Below the pieces are notes generated by a model, which saw only the letters and a list, made by a program, of their open reading frames with translations, was not told where the DNA came from and made no database searches. From the NCBI GenBank assembly GCA_900548815.1, contig URLR01000015.1, forward strand, positions 1 to 34,924: 34,924 bases of DNA. Reading direction: 5' to 3'. Each line of letters opens with the position of its first letter. The first letter of the stretch is position 1. Positions 23,136 through 32,295 of the stretch are shown here, one piece after another. Position numbers and translations under genes: made by a program. The stretch comes from an uncultured Collinsella sp. (GTDB lineage: Bacteria > Actinomycetota > Coriobacteriia > Coriobacteriales > Coriobacteriaceae).

Positions 23136-24733
23136 TGTCCGAAACCCTCAATGCCCAGGATATCGCCAAGAAACTGCAGGAGCAGCTCACGAGCCTCTCC
23201 GCGACGGTCGATACGCATGAGGTTTCAACGGTCGACGAGGTAGGCGACGGCATCGCGCGCGTCTCCGGCCTCAAGAGCGCCATGGCAGGCGAGCTTCTGG
23301 AGTTCAAGAGCTCCGATACCGGTGAGACCGTCTTCGGCCTTGCCCAGAACCTTGACCGTGACGAGGTCGGCGCCGTTCTGTTTGGTGCCGTCGACTCCAT
23401 CAAGGAAGGCGACGAGTGCCGCACCACTGGCCGCATTATGGATATCCCCGTGAGCCGTGCCATGCTCGGCCGCGTCGTCAATCCGCTCGGCCAGCCCATC
23501 GACGGCCTGGGCGACATCGTCGCCACGCACCGTCGCCCCATCGAGTTCAAGGCTCCCGGCGTCATCGATCGTACCCCGGTGTGCGAGCCGGTTCAGACCG
23601 GTCTGCTCGCTATCGACTCCATGGTGCCTATTGGCCGCGGTCAGCGTGAGCTCATCATCGGCGACCGTAAGACCGGTAAGACCGCCATCGCCATCGACGC
23701 TATCCTCAACCAGCGCGGCAAGGGCATGGTCTGCATCTACGTCGCCATCGGCCAGAAGGCCTCCACGGTTGCCAACATCCGTGAGACCCTCGCTCAGCAC
23801 GGTGCGCTCGACTACACCATCATCGTTTCGGCCACTGCTGCCGATTCCGCCCCTATGCAGTACATCGCGCCTATGGCCGGTGCCGCTATCGGCGAGTTCT
23901 TCATGTACAACGGCGAGGACGGCAAGCCCGCTAGCGAGACCAACCCCGGCGGCCACGTGCTCGTCATCTACGACGACCTGTCCAAGCAGGCTGTGGCCTA
24001 CCGTCAGATGTCGCTGACGCTGCATCGTCCGCCCGGACGCGAGGCCTATCCTGGCGACATCTTCTACCTGCACTCTCGCCTGCTCGAGCGTGCCGTCAAG
24101 ATGTCCAAGAAGAACGGCTACGGCTCCATGACGGCTCTTCCGATCATCGAGACCCAGGACGGCGACGTCTCGGCCTACATTCCGACCAACGTCATTTCCA
24201 TTACCGATGGTCAGATCTACCTGCAGTCCGAGCTCTTCTTCCAGGGTCAGCGCCCGGCAGTCGACGTGGGCATCTCCGTGTCCCGCGTCGGTGGCGATGC
24301 GCAGACCAAGGCCATGAAGCAGGTCGCCGGCAACCTCCGTCTGGACCTCGCTTCCTATCAGGAGCTCGCTGGCTTTACCCAGTTCGGCTCCGACCTCGAC
24401 GAGGCTACTCAGAAGCAGCTGACCCATGGTGCCCGCATGACCGAGCTCCTGAAGCAGCCGCGTTACAAGCCGTTTGAGGTTGGCGAGCAGATCGTTACGC
24501 TGTTCGCTGGCAACGAGGGCTTCCTGGATGACCTGGAGATCGCCGACGTGCTGCCTTTCCGTGCCGAGCTCATCGAGTACATGGACAATGGCTTTGGCTC
24601 GCTGCTCGACAAGGTTCGCGCCAAGAAGATCGATGATGACACCAAGGCTGAGCTCTTGCGCGTCATCGGCGACTTCAAGCAGCAGTTCATGGCCAAGCAC
24701 CATTCGGATGTTTCTGGATCAGAGGAGAACTAA
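23135..24733 (+). CDS. atpA: F-type ATP synthase subunit alpha
   Basis: A 532-aa regulatory nucleotide-binding subunit of F1. The P-loop GDRKTGKTAIA lies near residue 176. The N-terminal beta barrel, the central domain (VLVIYDDLSKQAVAYRQMSL, the Walker B region) and the C-terminal helices around ELAGFTQFGSDLDEATQKQL are complete. The arginine finger lies in VGISVSRVGGDAQTKAMKQV. ATG 23135 overlaps the atpH stop by one base, with GGAGG at 23121-23125. Confidence 0.98.
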   Translation: MSETLNAQDIAKKLQEQLTSLSATVDTHEVSTVDEVGDGIARVSGLKSAMAGELLEFKSSDTGETVFGLAQNLDRDEVGAVLFGAVDSIKEGDECRTTGRIMDIPVSRAMLGRVVNPLGQPIDGLGDIVATHRRPIEFKAPGVIDRTPVCEPVQTGLLAIDSMVPIGRGQRELIIGDRKTGKTAIAIDAILNQRGKGMVCIYVAIGQKASTVANIRETLAQHGALDYTIIVSATAADSAPMQYIAPMAGAAIGEFFMYNGEDGKPASETNPGGHVLVIYDDLSKQAVAYRQMSLTLHRPPGREAYPGDIFYLHSRLLERAVKMSKKNGYGSMTALPIIETQDGDVSAYIPTNVISITDGQIYLQSELFFQGQRPAVDVGISVSRVGGDAQTKAMKQVAGNLRLDLASYQELAGFTQFGSDLDEATQKQLTHGARMTELLKQPRYKPFEVGEQIVTLFAGNEGFLDDLEIADVLPFRAELIEYMDNGFGSLLDKVRAKKIDDDTKAELLRVIGDFKQQFMAKHHSDVSGSEEN

Positions 24734-24738
24734 GCCCC

Positions 24739-25646
24739 ATGGCCAACCTTCGCGACATTAAGAAGCGAATCTCCTCGGTTACCACGACCAAGCAGATCAC
24801 GCGCACGATGGAGATGGTCTCTACGGCCAAGATCCGTCGTGCCCTCGATCGCTCCAAGCAGGCCGAGCCCTATAAGGAGGCGCTGACCGACGTCATGTTG
24901 ACGGTCGCCGGCGACGCCTCCTGTTCGGGCACCGATCCCATGCTGCAGAAGCATGAGAGCGTCAAGCATGGCCTGATTGTCGTTATTGCCTCGGACCGCG
25001 GCCTTGCCGGCGGTTTCAATACGACGGTGGAGCGCACGGCCGAAAAGCTCGCCGCTTCTTGGGCGAACGACGGCATCGAGTGCGAGATCATCGCGTGTGG
25101 GCGCAAACCGGTCACGTATTTCCGTGACCGCGCAAACGTCGTCATGCACTTTGAGGGCAACTCCTCTGAGCCCGATTTCAATCAGGCCCGCATGATCTCC
25201 TCTCATATTTGCGATGCGTATCGTGCCGGTGAGCTTGACCGTGTCGAGCTTGTTTACCACCACGCCAAGAACCGCGTGGATCAGGAGCTTCGCGTCGAGC
25301 ATCTGTTGCCGCTCGACCCCGAGATGATCGCTATGGCCCACGGTCCGCGTAAGAACGAGACCGACGCCCCTAAGCGCATCTCGTCCACGTTCGAGTTCGT
25401 GCCCTCTCCCGAGCATGTTCTCGGCAAGCTTGTGCCGTCTTATATCCTGACGGTCATCTACCAGGCCCTGATCGATTCGGCGGCTGCCGAGCAGGGTGCA
25501 CGCCGCAAGGCCATGCACTCCGCGACGGAAAACGCCACCGCGATCATCTCGACCCTTACCCGCACGTATAGTCGCGTGCGCCAGGCTTCGATCACGACCG
25601 AGATTAACGAGATCGTCGGCGGAGCCTCAGCATTGGAGGAACAGTA

Positions 25647-25647
<1 letters not shown>
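24739..25647 (+). CDS. atpG: F-type ATP synthase subunit gamma
   Basis: A 302-aa central rotor shaft. The N-terminal helix has the conserved RIKKRISSVTTTKQITRTMEM pattern (here beginning DIKKRI). The Rossmann-like middle shows IASDRGLAGGFNT. The C-terminal helix ends in RTYSRVRQASITTEINEIVG followed by GASAL, the part that turns inside the alpha3beta3 barrel. It starts 5 nt after atpA and overlaps atpD by one base. Confidence 0.97.
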
Positions 25648-27101
<1,454 letters not shown>

Positions 27102-27104
27102 GTT

Positions 27105-27497
27105 ATGCGTATCCGCATCGTGTGCCCCGTGAGCTGCGCCTATGAGGGCGACGCTGCGTTTGTGTCGATTCCGTCCACGGATGGCGAGTTTGGCGTCCTG
27201 CCTGCTCACTCCAGCGAGATCTGCACGATCGACCGCGGTTACGTTCGCGTTTCCGATAAGGCCATGGGCACTGTTGACCACACGTTTGCCGTGGCCGGCG
27301 GCTATGCCCAGGTTGCGGACGATGTCGTGACCGTTCTCGCCGAGCGCGCTTGCGATTTGGCGACCGTCGATGCCGACAAGCTTAAAGCTGATATTCAAGG
27401 TTTTGAAGAGAAGCTGGGTAATTTGTCGGAGGATGATGCACGCCGCGCCTACCTCTATAATGAAATCGCATGGTGTAAGCTCAAGCTTGCCCAATAG
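27105..27497 (+). CDS. atpC: F-type ATP synthase subunit epsilon
   Basis: A 130-aa subunit that joins gamma to the c-ring and can inhibit ATP hydrolysis. The N-terminal beta sandwich has IPSTDGEFGVLPAHSSE and AVAGGYAQVADDVVTVLAE. The C-terminal part (VDADKLKADIQGFEEKLGNL onward) is the helical hairpin. It is the last gene of the ATP synthase operon, 3 nt after atpD and 37 nt before a strong terminator. Confidence 0.96.
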   Translation: MRIRIVCPVSCAYEGDAAFVSIPSTDGEFGVLPAHSSEICTIDRGYVRVSDKAMGTVDHTFAVAGGYAQVADDVVTVLAERACDLATVDADKLKADIQGFEEKLGNLSEDDARRAYLYNEIAWCKLKLAQ

Positions 27498-27534
27498 TCA
27501 AACGATTTAGCGTTCGACCATTTGCGAACACATC

Positions 27535-27572
27535 ATGCCCGGGATGGCTCAGCCATCCCGGGCATGCTTTTT
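27535..27572 (+). terminator. Strong terminator of the ATP synthase operon
   Basis: A perfect 14-bp stem, ATGCCCGGGATGGC (27535-27548) with GCCATCCCGGGCAT (27552-27565), has a TCA loop and is followed by GC and TTTTT (27568-27572). The murA ribosome site begins at once (GAAAGGG, 27573-27579), so no promoter can fit between them. Confidence 0.97.
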
Positions 27573-27585
27573 GAAAGGGTAGACC

Positions 27586-28869
27586 TTGGATATTATCCGC
27601 GTTGAGGGTGGCCACGCCATCGGAGGCTCTGTGCCCGTTTCGGGCGCCAAGAACTCCGCACTCAAACTCATGGCGGCAACGCTTCTGGCGCCGGGCAAGA
27701 CGACGCTGCAGAACGTGCCCGATATTTCCGATGTCCACGTGATGGGCAAGGTGCTCAAGGGCATGGGCGCTACGATCGATGTTCTCGACGAGCACACGCT
27801 CGAGATTGATACCTCTCAGGTCGATTCTTGGGAGGCCCCCTACGAGCTCGTTGCCAAGATGCGCGCTTCCACCGCCGTCATGGGACCCCTGCTGGGCCGC
27901 TTCCATCGCGCCAAAATTGCCATGCCGGGCGGCTGCAACCTGGGTGCTCGCAAGATCGATATGCACATTCTTGGTCTTGAGGCCCTGGGCGTTGAGTTCG
28001 ATACCGCCCACGGTTACATCAACGCTAATGCGCCCCAAGGTCTGCGCGGTACCACCGTCACGCTCGAGTTCGCCAGCGTCGGTGCGACCGAGAACCTCAT
28101 CATGGCCTCTGTGCGCGCACAGGGCACCACGGTTATCGATAATGCCGCCCGCGAGCCCGAGATCGTCGATCTCGCTAACATGCTCAACGAGATGGGCGCC
28201 AAGATTGTCGGCGCCGGTACGCCCGTCGTGACTATCGAAGGCGTGGAAGAGCTCCATCCCGTTACCCATCGCGTGGTGGGCGACCGCATCGAGGCCGGTA
28301 CCTTTATCGTTGCCGGTGCGCTGATGGCCGACGATCGCGGTGTCGACGTCACGGGTTTTTGCCCCATTCACTTGGGCATGGTTCTCAAGAAGATGGAGCT
28401 CATGGGTATCGACTGCGAGCGCGTCGAGGATGGCGTCCATGTGAACCGTGCCGAGCGCATCAAGCCGGTCGACATCCAGACGCTTCCGTTCCCCGGCTTC
28501 CCGACCGACATGCAGGCACAGATTATGGTACTATCCGCCCTTGCCGATGGCAGTTCCGTTATTACCGAAAACATCTTCGAGAATCGCTTTATGTTTGCCT
28601 CTGAGCTGGTGCGCATGGGTGCCGACATTCGTATCGAGAGCCATCATGCCATGATTCATGGCGTCAAGGGCTTCTCGGGTGCACAGGTTACCTCGCCCGA
28701 TCTGCGCGGCGGAGCGGCCCTCGTCGTAGCGGGCTTGATCGCCGACGGGACGACCGAGGTTTCGGCCATCCATCACATCAAGCGCGGCTACGAGCAGTTT
28801 GTCGAAAAGCTGCAGGCGCTTGGCGCGCATGTCGAGCATGCTACCGTCCCCGATCCCGTCATCTACTAA
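27586..28869 (+). CDS. murA: UDP-N-acetylglucosamine 1-carboxyvinyltransferase
   Basis: A 427-aa enzyme for the first committed step of peptidoglycan synthesis: enolpyruvyl transfer from PEP to UDP-GlcNAc. The N-terminal SGAKNSALKLMAATLL and the catalytic loop PGGCNLGARKIDMHILGLEA are clear. The active-site Cys (equivalent to E. coli Cys115) is present, so the enzyme should be fosfomycin-sensitive. FPTDMQAQIMVL and the C-terminal LRGGAALVVAGL, GTTEVS and HIKRGYE complete the fold. The start is TTG 27586 with GAAAGGG 6 nt upstream. Its location after atpC is common. The upstream terminator implies read-through or a promoter inside atpC. Confidence 0.96.
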   Translation: MDIIRVEGGHAIGGSVPVSGAKNSALKLMAATLLAPGKTTLQNVPDISDVHVMGKVLKGMGATIDVLDEHTLEIDTSQVDSWEAPYELVAKMRASTAVMGPLLGRFHRAKIAMPGGCNLGARKIDMHILGLEALGVEFDTAHGYINANAPQGLRGTTVTLEFASVGATENLIMASVRAQGTTVIDNAAREPEIVDLANMLNEMGAKIVGAGTPVVTIEGVEELHPVTHRVVGDRIEAGTFIVAGALMADDRGVDVTGFCPIHLGMVLKKMELMGIDCERVEDGVHVNRAERIKPVDIQTLPFPGFPTDMQAQIMVLSALADGSSVITENIFENRFMFASELVRMGADIRIESHHAMIHGVKGFSGAQVTSPDLRGGAALVVAGLIADGTTEVSAIHHIKRGYEQFVEKLQALGAHVEHATVPDPVIY

Positions 28870-28881
28870 TACAGGTTGCCT

Positions 28882-30117
28882 ATGTTTAATAAAAAGCCCC
28901 TAGCGGATACCACCGCCCGAAGACCCTCAACTGGTGCGCAGGCCAAGATCTACAGTCGCGATAACGTGGCTCGCTATTCCGAGCGCGCTCGTCAACGTCG
29001 TCGTAGCCACACGATTCGTCACGTCGCGCTCATTGTCGTGCTTGGTGTGCTGCTGAGTGCTACTACCGCTGCCGGCCTGTGGTTTGCCACCATTATGGGC
29101 AAGCTCGGCGATTCTAATGTCATTACCGACAATCTGCGCCGGGTTCTGGTTGACACCGATGAGGCAAAGGATCCGTTCTACGTGCTGCTTCTTGGCACCG
29201 ACGGCCGTCCGGGCGAGGATACGTATCGTGCCGACTCGATTATCCTGGCACGCATCGACCCCACGCAAAAGCAGGCGACGCTCATTTCCGTTCCGCGCGA
29301 CACCAAGGTCGAGTACAAGGGCGAGACCATGAAGATCAACGCCTGCCATACCGTTGGCGGCGCCGAGGCCATGGTCGAGGCGGTCAACGAGCTGTGCGGT
29401 GTTCAGATTTCCCACTATGCCGAGGTCAGCTTCGACGGTATGCAGGCGCTGATTGATTCGGTTGGCGGTATCGACATTAACGCAACCGATGATGTTGACG
29501 ACCCCGAGCACCTGGATATTAAGATTACCGCTGGCCAGCAGCATATGGACGGTGCCACCGCCCTTACCTATGCCCGCTGCCGCTACACCTATGCCGACGG
29601 CGATTACACGCGCATGCGCCACCAGCGTCAGGTGCTTGGCGCCCTTGCCAACCAGATTCTCAATAACTTCGATGCCACGAAGATCTTTGGCCTGGTTAAT
29701 TCGCTGTCCGATATGCTCGTAACCGATATGAGCGTTCAGGATATCGTGGCTACGGTCAACGCCATGCGCGGTATGGATGTCGACGGTATCTACTCGGCCA
29801 ACCTGCCCTCGTACGCCGACGACAGCACCATGATCGACGGTGTGAGCTACGTCTTTGTCTACGAGGACGAGCTCAAGGAAATGATGGAGCGCGTCGATGC
29901 CGGCAAGGATCCCAAGGGTCCCAACACCATGGGTCTTTCCGACGGTTCCAGCTCTACGATCGGCGACCTGAACAACAACACATCTGACGACTACGCAAAC
30001 GGTACCGCAACCTCATCGGTCAGCTCTGACGATTCCGATGACTCAAGCGATTCGAGCGATTCGGACTACTACGAAGAGCCCACCGGCGACGGCAACGGCT
30101 ACGAAGCTAACTACTAA
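28882..30117 (+). CDS. LytR-CpsA-Psr family wall-polymer ligase
   Basis: A 411-aa membrane-anchored phosphotransferase that moves teichoic acid or polysaccharide from a lipid carrier to peptidoglycan. A basic cytoplasmic N-terminus (RARQRRRSHTIR) precedes one membrane helix (about 46-68) and an extracellular LCP domain: LLLGTDGRPGEDTYRADSI, ISVPRDTKV, INACHTVGG, DSVGGIDI and the ARCRYTYADGDYTRMRHQRQ arginine cluster that binds the pyrophosphate lipid. The last about 50 residues are a Ser/Asp-rich, probably unstructured tail (SSDDSDDSSDSSDSDYYEE). ATG 28882 is chosen over TTG 28876 because AGG at 28873-28875 is then properly spaced. It is 12 nt after murA, so the two form a cell-wall operon. 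Confidence 0.93.
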   Translation: MFNKKPLADTTARRPSTGAQAKIYSRDNVARYSERARQRRRSHTIRHVALIVVLGVLLSATTAAGLWFATIMGKLGDSNVITDNLRRVLVDTDEAKDPFYVLLLGTDGRPGEDTYRADSIILARIDPTQKQATLISVPRDTKVEYKGETMKINACHTVGGAEAMVEAVNELCGVQISHYAEVSFDGMQALIDSVGGIDINATDDVDDPEHLDIKITAGQQHMDGATALTYARCRYTYADGDYTRMRHQRQVLGALANQILNNFDATKIFGLVNSLSDMLVTDMSVQDIVATVNAMRGMDVDGIYSANLPSYADDSTMIDGVSYVFVYEDELKEMMERVDAGKDPKGPNTMGLSDGSSSTIGDLNNNTSDDYANGTATSSVSSDDSDDSSDSSDSDYYEEPTGDGNGYEANY

Positions 30118-30280
30118 GTTACGCGGTTTTACCAAACCGCGTAACCGCTTGACGCTGCGCGGGCCGCATTTGGACAATCTGACGTTCAACTTCAAGGGCG
30201 CGACCAGAAGGTCAGCGCCCTTTCGTTTCACGTCACCTTGTCTCAAATGCGACCCGCTCGCTGCCCGTCCTCAACCTGCG
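30118..30280 (+). ncRNA. Structured 3' element, copy B (after the LCP gene)
   Basis: It starts on the base after the LCP stop codon. P1 is GTTACGCGGTTT (30118-30129) with AAACCGCGTAAC (30134-30145), loop TACC. The 13-nt linker matches copy A at 11 positions. P2 pairs 30159-30172 with 30244-30257 (13 of 14 pairs, one C-A mismatch). TGACGT (30180-30185) pairs with ACGTCA (30230-30235). The inner hairpin, GGGCGC-GACC-AGAA-GGTC-A-GCGCCC (30196-30220), is longer than in copy A. The 15-nt segments at 30175-30189 and 30226-30240 are identical to 14566-14580 and 14616-14630. The 3' tail 30259-30280 matches 14649-14670 at 20 of 22 positions. Confidence 0.8.
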
Positions 30281-30284
30281 ACGT

Positions 30285-30395
30285 TAGTCATTGGGGACGT
30301 TCTTAAACGACTGGTCAAAGGGGACACTCTTGATGCACTTGGCACTTGGGGACGTTCCTTATGTGCCGGCAGTTTGGGACACTCCTTGCGTCAAG
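30285..30395 (+). repeat. Array of four REP-like GGGAC stem-loop modules
   Basis: Four related cores follow each other: GGGGACGTTCTTAA (30293-30306), GGGGACACTCTTGA (30320-30333), GGGGACGTTCCTTA (30348-30361) and TGGGACACTCCTTG (30375-30388). The first three sit in small stem-loops with different arms: AGTC/GACT, TCAA (30315-30318)/TTGA (30330-30333) and GGCAC (30341-30345)/GTGCC (30363-30367). They alternate GTTC and ACTC forms. These resemble REP sequences mobilised by RAYT transposases; no such gene is here. Confidence 0.6.
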
Positions 30396-30429
30396 AGGCT
30401 GGCGTGCGTCAACCTGTTCTCATTGCAGC

Positions 30430-30468
30430 AAAAAAATCGCCCCGTTCTCGGTTGAGGACGGGGCGATT
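30430..30468. terminator. Bidirectional terminator between the LCP gene and pepT
   Basis: A 15-bp stem pairs 30435-30449 with 30454-30468 (AATCGCCCCGTTCTC with GAGGACGGGGCGATT, one G-T pair), loop GGTT. On the minus strand it is followed by seven T's (A run 30430-30436), a strong terminator for pepT 27 nt away. On the plus strand the T-rich GTCTTTT is weaker, but can end the LCP transcript. Confidence 0.9.
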
Positions 30469-30494
30469 CGTCTTTTGGGCTTATGCAGCCAGGC

Positions 30495-31742
30495 TTATGC
30501 AAAGCGGGCGACGAGCTCCTGGAGCACGTCGGTCATCTTGACGAGCGAACTGACCGGGACGAACTCGTTGACGCCGTGGTAGCAATAGCCGCCGGTGGAA
30601 AGGTTGGGGCAGGGCAGACCGCGGAACGACAGCTGCGCGCCGTCGGTGCCGCCGCGAATCGGCAGCACTTGGGGCTCAACGCCGCAGGCAAGGTAGGCTT
30701 CCTTGGCAACATCAATAAGCTCGGGATAGTCACGAACGATCTCGGCCATATTTCGATACTGCTGCTTAATCTCGACCGTCACACGCTCCTCACCCAGACG
30801 CTGGTTGAGCATCGAGGCGGCGGCATCAATAAGGTCGAGTTTCTGCTGGAACTTGGCGGCGTCATGGTCGCGGACGATATAGCGCGCTGTGGCGTGATCG
30901 ACGGTCGCAGATACACCCTCAAGGTGATAAAAGCCCTCGTAGCCTTCCGTATACTCCGGGCGCTGCGCGTAGGGGAGCAACGCGTTGAAGTCGCAGAACA
31001 GATTGCCTGCGTTGATCATACGGCCCTTGGCGTCGCCCGGGTGGATGGACTGGCCCTCAAAGCGGACGGTCGCCTCGGCGGCGTTAAAGCACTCCCACTC
31101 CAGCTCGCCGATGGGGCCGCCGTCGACCGTGTAGGCGTACTTGCAGCCAAAGGCATCGATATCCAACAGCTCGGCTCCGTGGCCGATCTCCTCGTCAGGG
31201 CAGAAGCAAATGCCGAGTGCGGGATGGGGCAGAGAAGGGTCCTGAGCGATACGCGCGACAAGCGACATGATCTCGGCGACGCCTGCCTTGTCGTCTGCGC
31301 CCAGCAGCGTGGTGCCGTCGCTGCAGACCAGGTCCTCACCCGCGAGGTCATTCAGGGCGGGAAGCTTGGCGGTACTCATGGCAACGGGTTTACCGTCAAC
31401 CGTGCCGCAGACCAGGTTGCCGCCTTCGTAGTGCACGATGTGCGGCTTCACGCCGGCGCCCGGTGCAACTTCGGTGGTGTCGAGATGGGCGATCAGGCCC
31501 AGGGCGGGCTTGTCCTCAGCGCCCGCACTTGCGGGGATATGCGCGCAGACATAGGCGTGCTCGGTCACGTGGGCATCTTCCGCACCAAGCTCGCGCAGCT
31601 CTTCAGCCAGCACGTTGGCAAGGTCAAACTGAACGGCGCTCGAGGGTACCTGGTCGCAGTTTGCATCCTCGGACTGCGTGTTGATCTGGACGTAGCGCAA
31701 AAAGCGTTCGAGGACATCGGGGCTCGTGGTGGTGTTTTCCAT
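30495..31742 (-). CDS. pepT: Peptidase T (tripeptide aminopeptidase)
   Basis: A 415-aa di-zinc M20B aminopeptidase that removes the N-terminal residue of tripeptides in the cytoplasm. Metal and catalytic residues are visible in LIAHLDTTEVAPG (His, catalytic Asp), LLGADDKAGVAEI (bridging Asp), CFCPDEEIGHGAE (catalytic Glu) and the C-terminal LSTGGYCYHGVNEF (His). The VDGGPIGELE and SIHPGDAKGRMINA segments are typical of PepT. The start at 31742 (MENTTTSPDVLERFLRYVQI) matches family length; the frame is open to 31838, but the 32 extra residues do not resemble PepT and would cross the palindrome at 31791. It is transcribed divergently from the DtxR-like gene. Confidence 0.95.
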   Translation of the reverse strand: MENTTTSPDVLERFLRYVQINTQSEDANCDQVPSSAVQFDLANVLAEELRELGAEDAHVTEHAYVCAHIPASAGAEDKPALGLIAHLDTTEVAPGAGVKPHIVHYEGGNLVCGTVDGKPVAMSTAKLPALNDLAGEDLVCSDGTTLLGADDKAGVAEIMSLVARIAQDPSLPHPALGICFCPDEEIGHGAELLDIDAFGCKYAYTVDGGPIGELEWECFNAAEATVRFEGQSIHPGDAKGRMINAGNLFCDFNALLPYAQRPEYTEGYEGFYHLEGVSATVDHATARYIVRDHDAAKFQQKLDLIDAAASMLNQRLGEERVTVEIKQQYRNMAEIVRDYPELIDVAKEAYLACGVEPQVLPIRGGTDGAQLSFRGLPCPNLSTGGYCYHGVNEFVPVSSLVKMTDVLQELVARFA

Positions 31743-31790
31743 AAAGACCGCTCCAATCTTGGTCGTCGTGTGCAACAAGAACTCTAGCAC

Positions 31791-31808
31791 GGTATGCCAC
31801 GGCATACC
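31791..31808. promoter_or_regulatory. Perfect palindrome in the pepT/dtxR divergent region
   Basis: GGTATGCC-AC-GGCATACC is an 8+8 inverted repeat, 48 bp before pepT and 54 bp before the metalloregulator gene. Site size and symmetry fit a dimeric HTH repressor. The adjacent DtxR/MntR-type protein is the natural candidate; that link is inferred. A possible -10 box for the regulator gene, TAGAAT, is at 31826-31831, without a good -35. Confidence 0.6.
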
Positions 31809-31862
31809 ACGACGCTTGGATGGGGTAGAATCAGCCATTGAATGCAGAAGGGACGGAAGATC

Positions 31863-32285
31863 ATGGATACGACAATTAGCTCGCGCGAACTACATCTGAC
31901 GGTGGCGAACGAAGACTACTTGGAGTGCATGGTTCGCATTGAAAGCGAAGAGGGGGAAACCAACGGCGTGCGATCGGTCGACATCGCGCAGCGCCTTGGC
32001 GTCTCCAAGGCATCGGTCAATAAAGCGGTTTCGGCGCTCAAGGCATCCGAGCTTGTCGAGCAATCGCACTACGGCAAGGTAATCCTGACCGATCGCGGCC
32101 GCGAGGTTGGCACGGCTATCTGGTACCGTCATCGCCTCATCCGTACGTTTTTGGTTCAGGAGCTCGGTGTCGAATTTGAGCGAGCCGATTCCGAGGCCTG
32201 CATGATGGAGCATGCGCTATCCGAGGACACGATGAGCCGCTGGCTCGCCTATCTCGAAAAGCAGGGAATCAGCGTCGAGGAATAG
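31863..32285 (+). CDS. DtxR/MntR-family metal-dependent transcriptional regulator
   Basis: A 140-aa protein with an N-terminal winged helix (VRSVDIAQRLGVSKASVNKA, then VSALKASELVEQSHYGKVILTDRG) and a helical dimerisation and metal domain. It lacks the SH3-like third domain of DtxR, so it has MntR size. Predicted ligands are mixed: Asp and Glu in EDYLEC (as in MntR), His in YRHRL, and Cys, Glu, His in EACMMEH (as in DtxR), so manganese or iron cannot be chosen from sequence. Start ATG 31863 has GGACGGAAG upstream. The next gene, a zinc-dependent methyltransferase, begins 10 nt after its stop, suggesting one operon. Confidence 0.9.
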   Translation: MDTTISSRELHLTVANEDYLECMVRIESEEGETNGVRSVDIAQRLGVSKASVNKAVSALKASELVEQSHYGKVILTDRGREVGTAIWYRHRLIRTFLVQELGVEFERADSEACMMEHALSEDTMSRWLAYLEKQGISVEE

Positions 32286-32295
32286 CGGGATATAT

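Noticed and set aside
23225..24703. 492-aa antisense frame opposite atpA
   Set aside because: Shadow of a fully conserved ATP synthase gene; no ribosome site or family match.
27512..27528. GTTCG...CGAAC inverted repeat as an SOS box before murA
   Set aside because: The half-sites are in the opposite order to the Gram-positive LexA consensus and only 5 bp long.
30483..31787. 434-aa plus-strand frame opposite pepT
   Set aside because: pepT on the minus strand has all metal ligands and a proper terminator; the plus-strand frame is its shadow.
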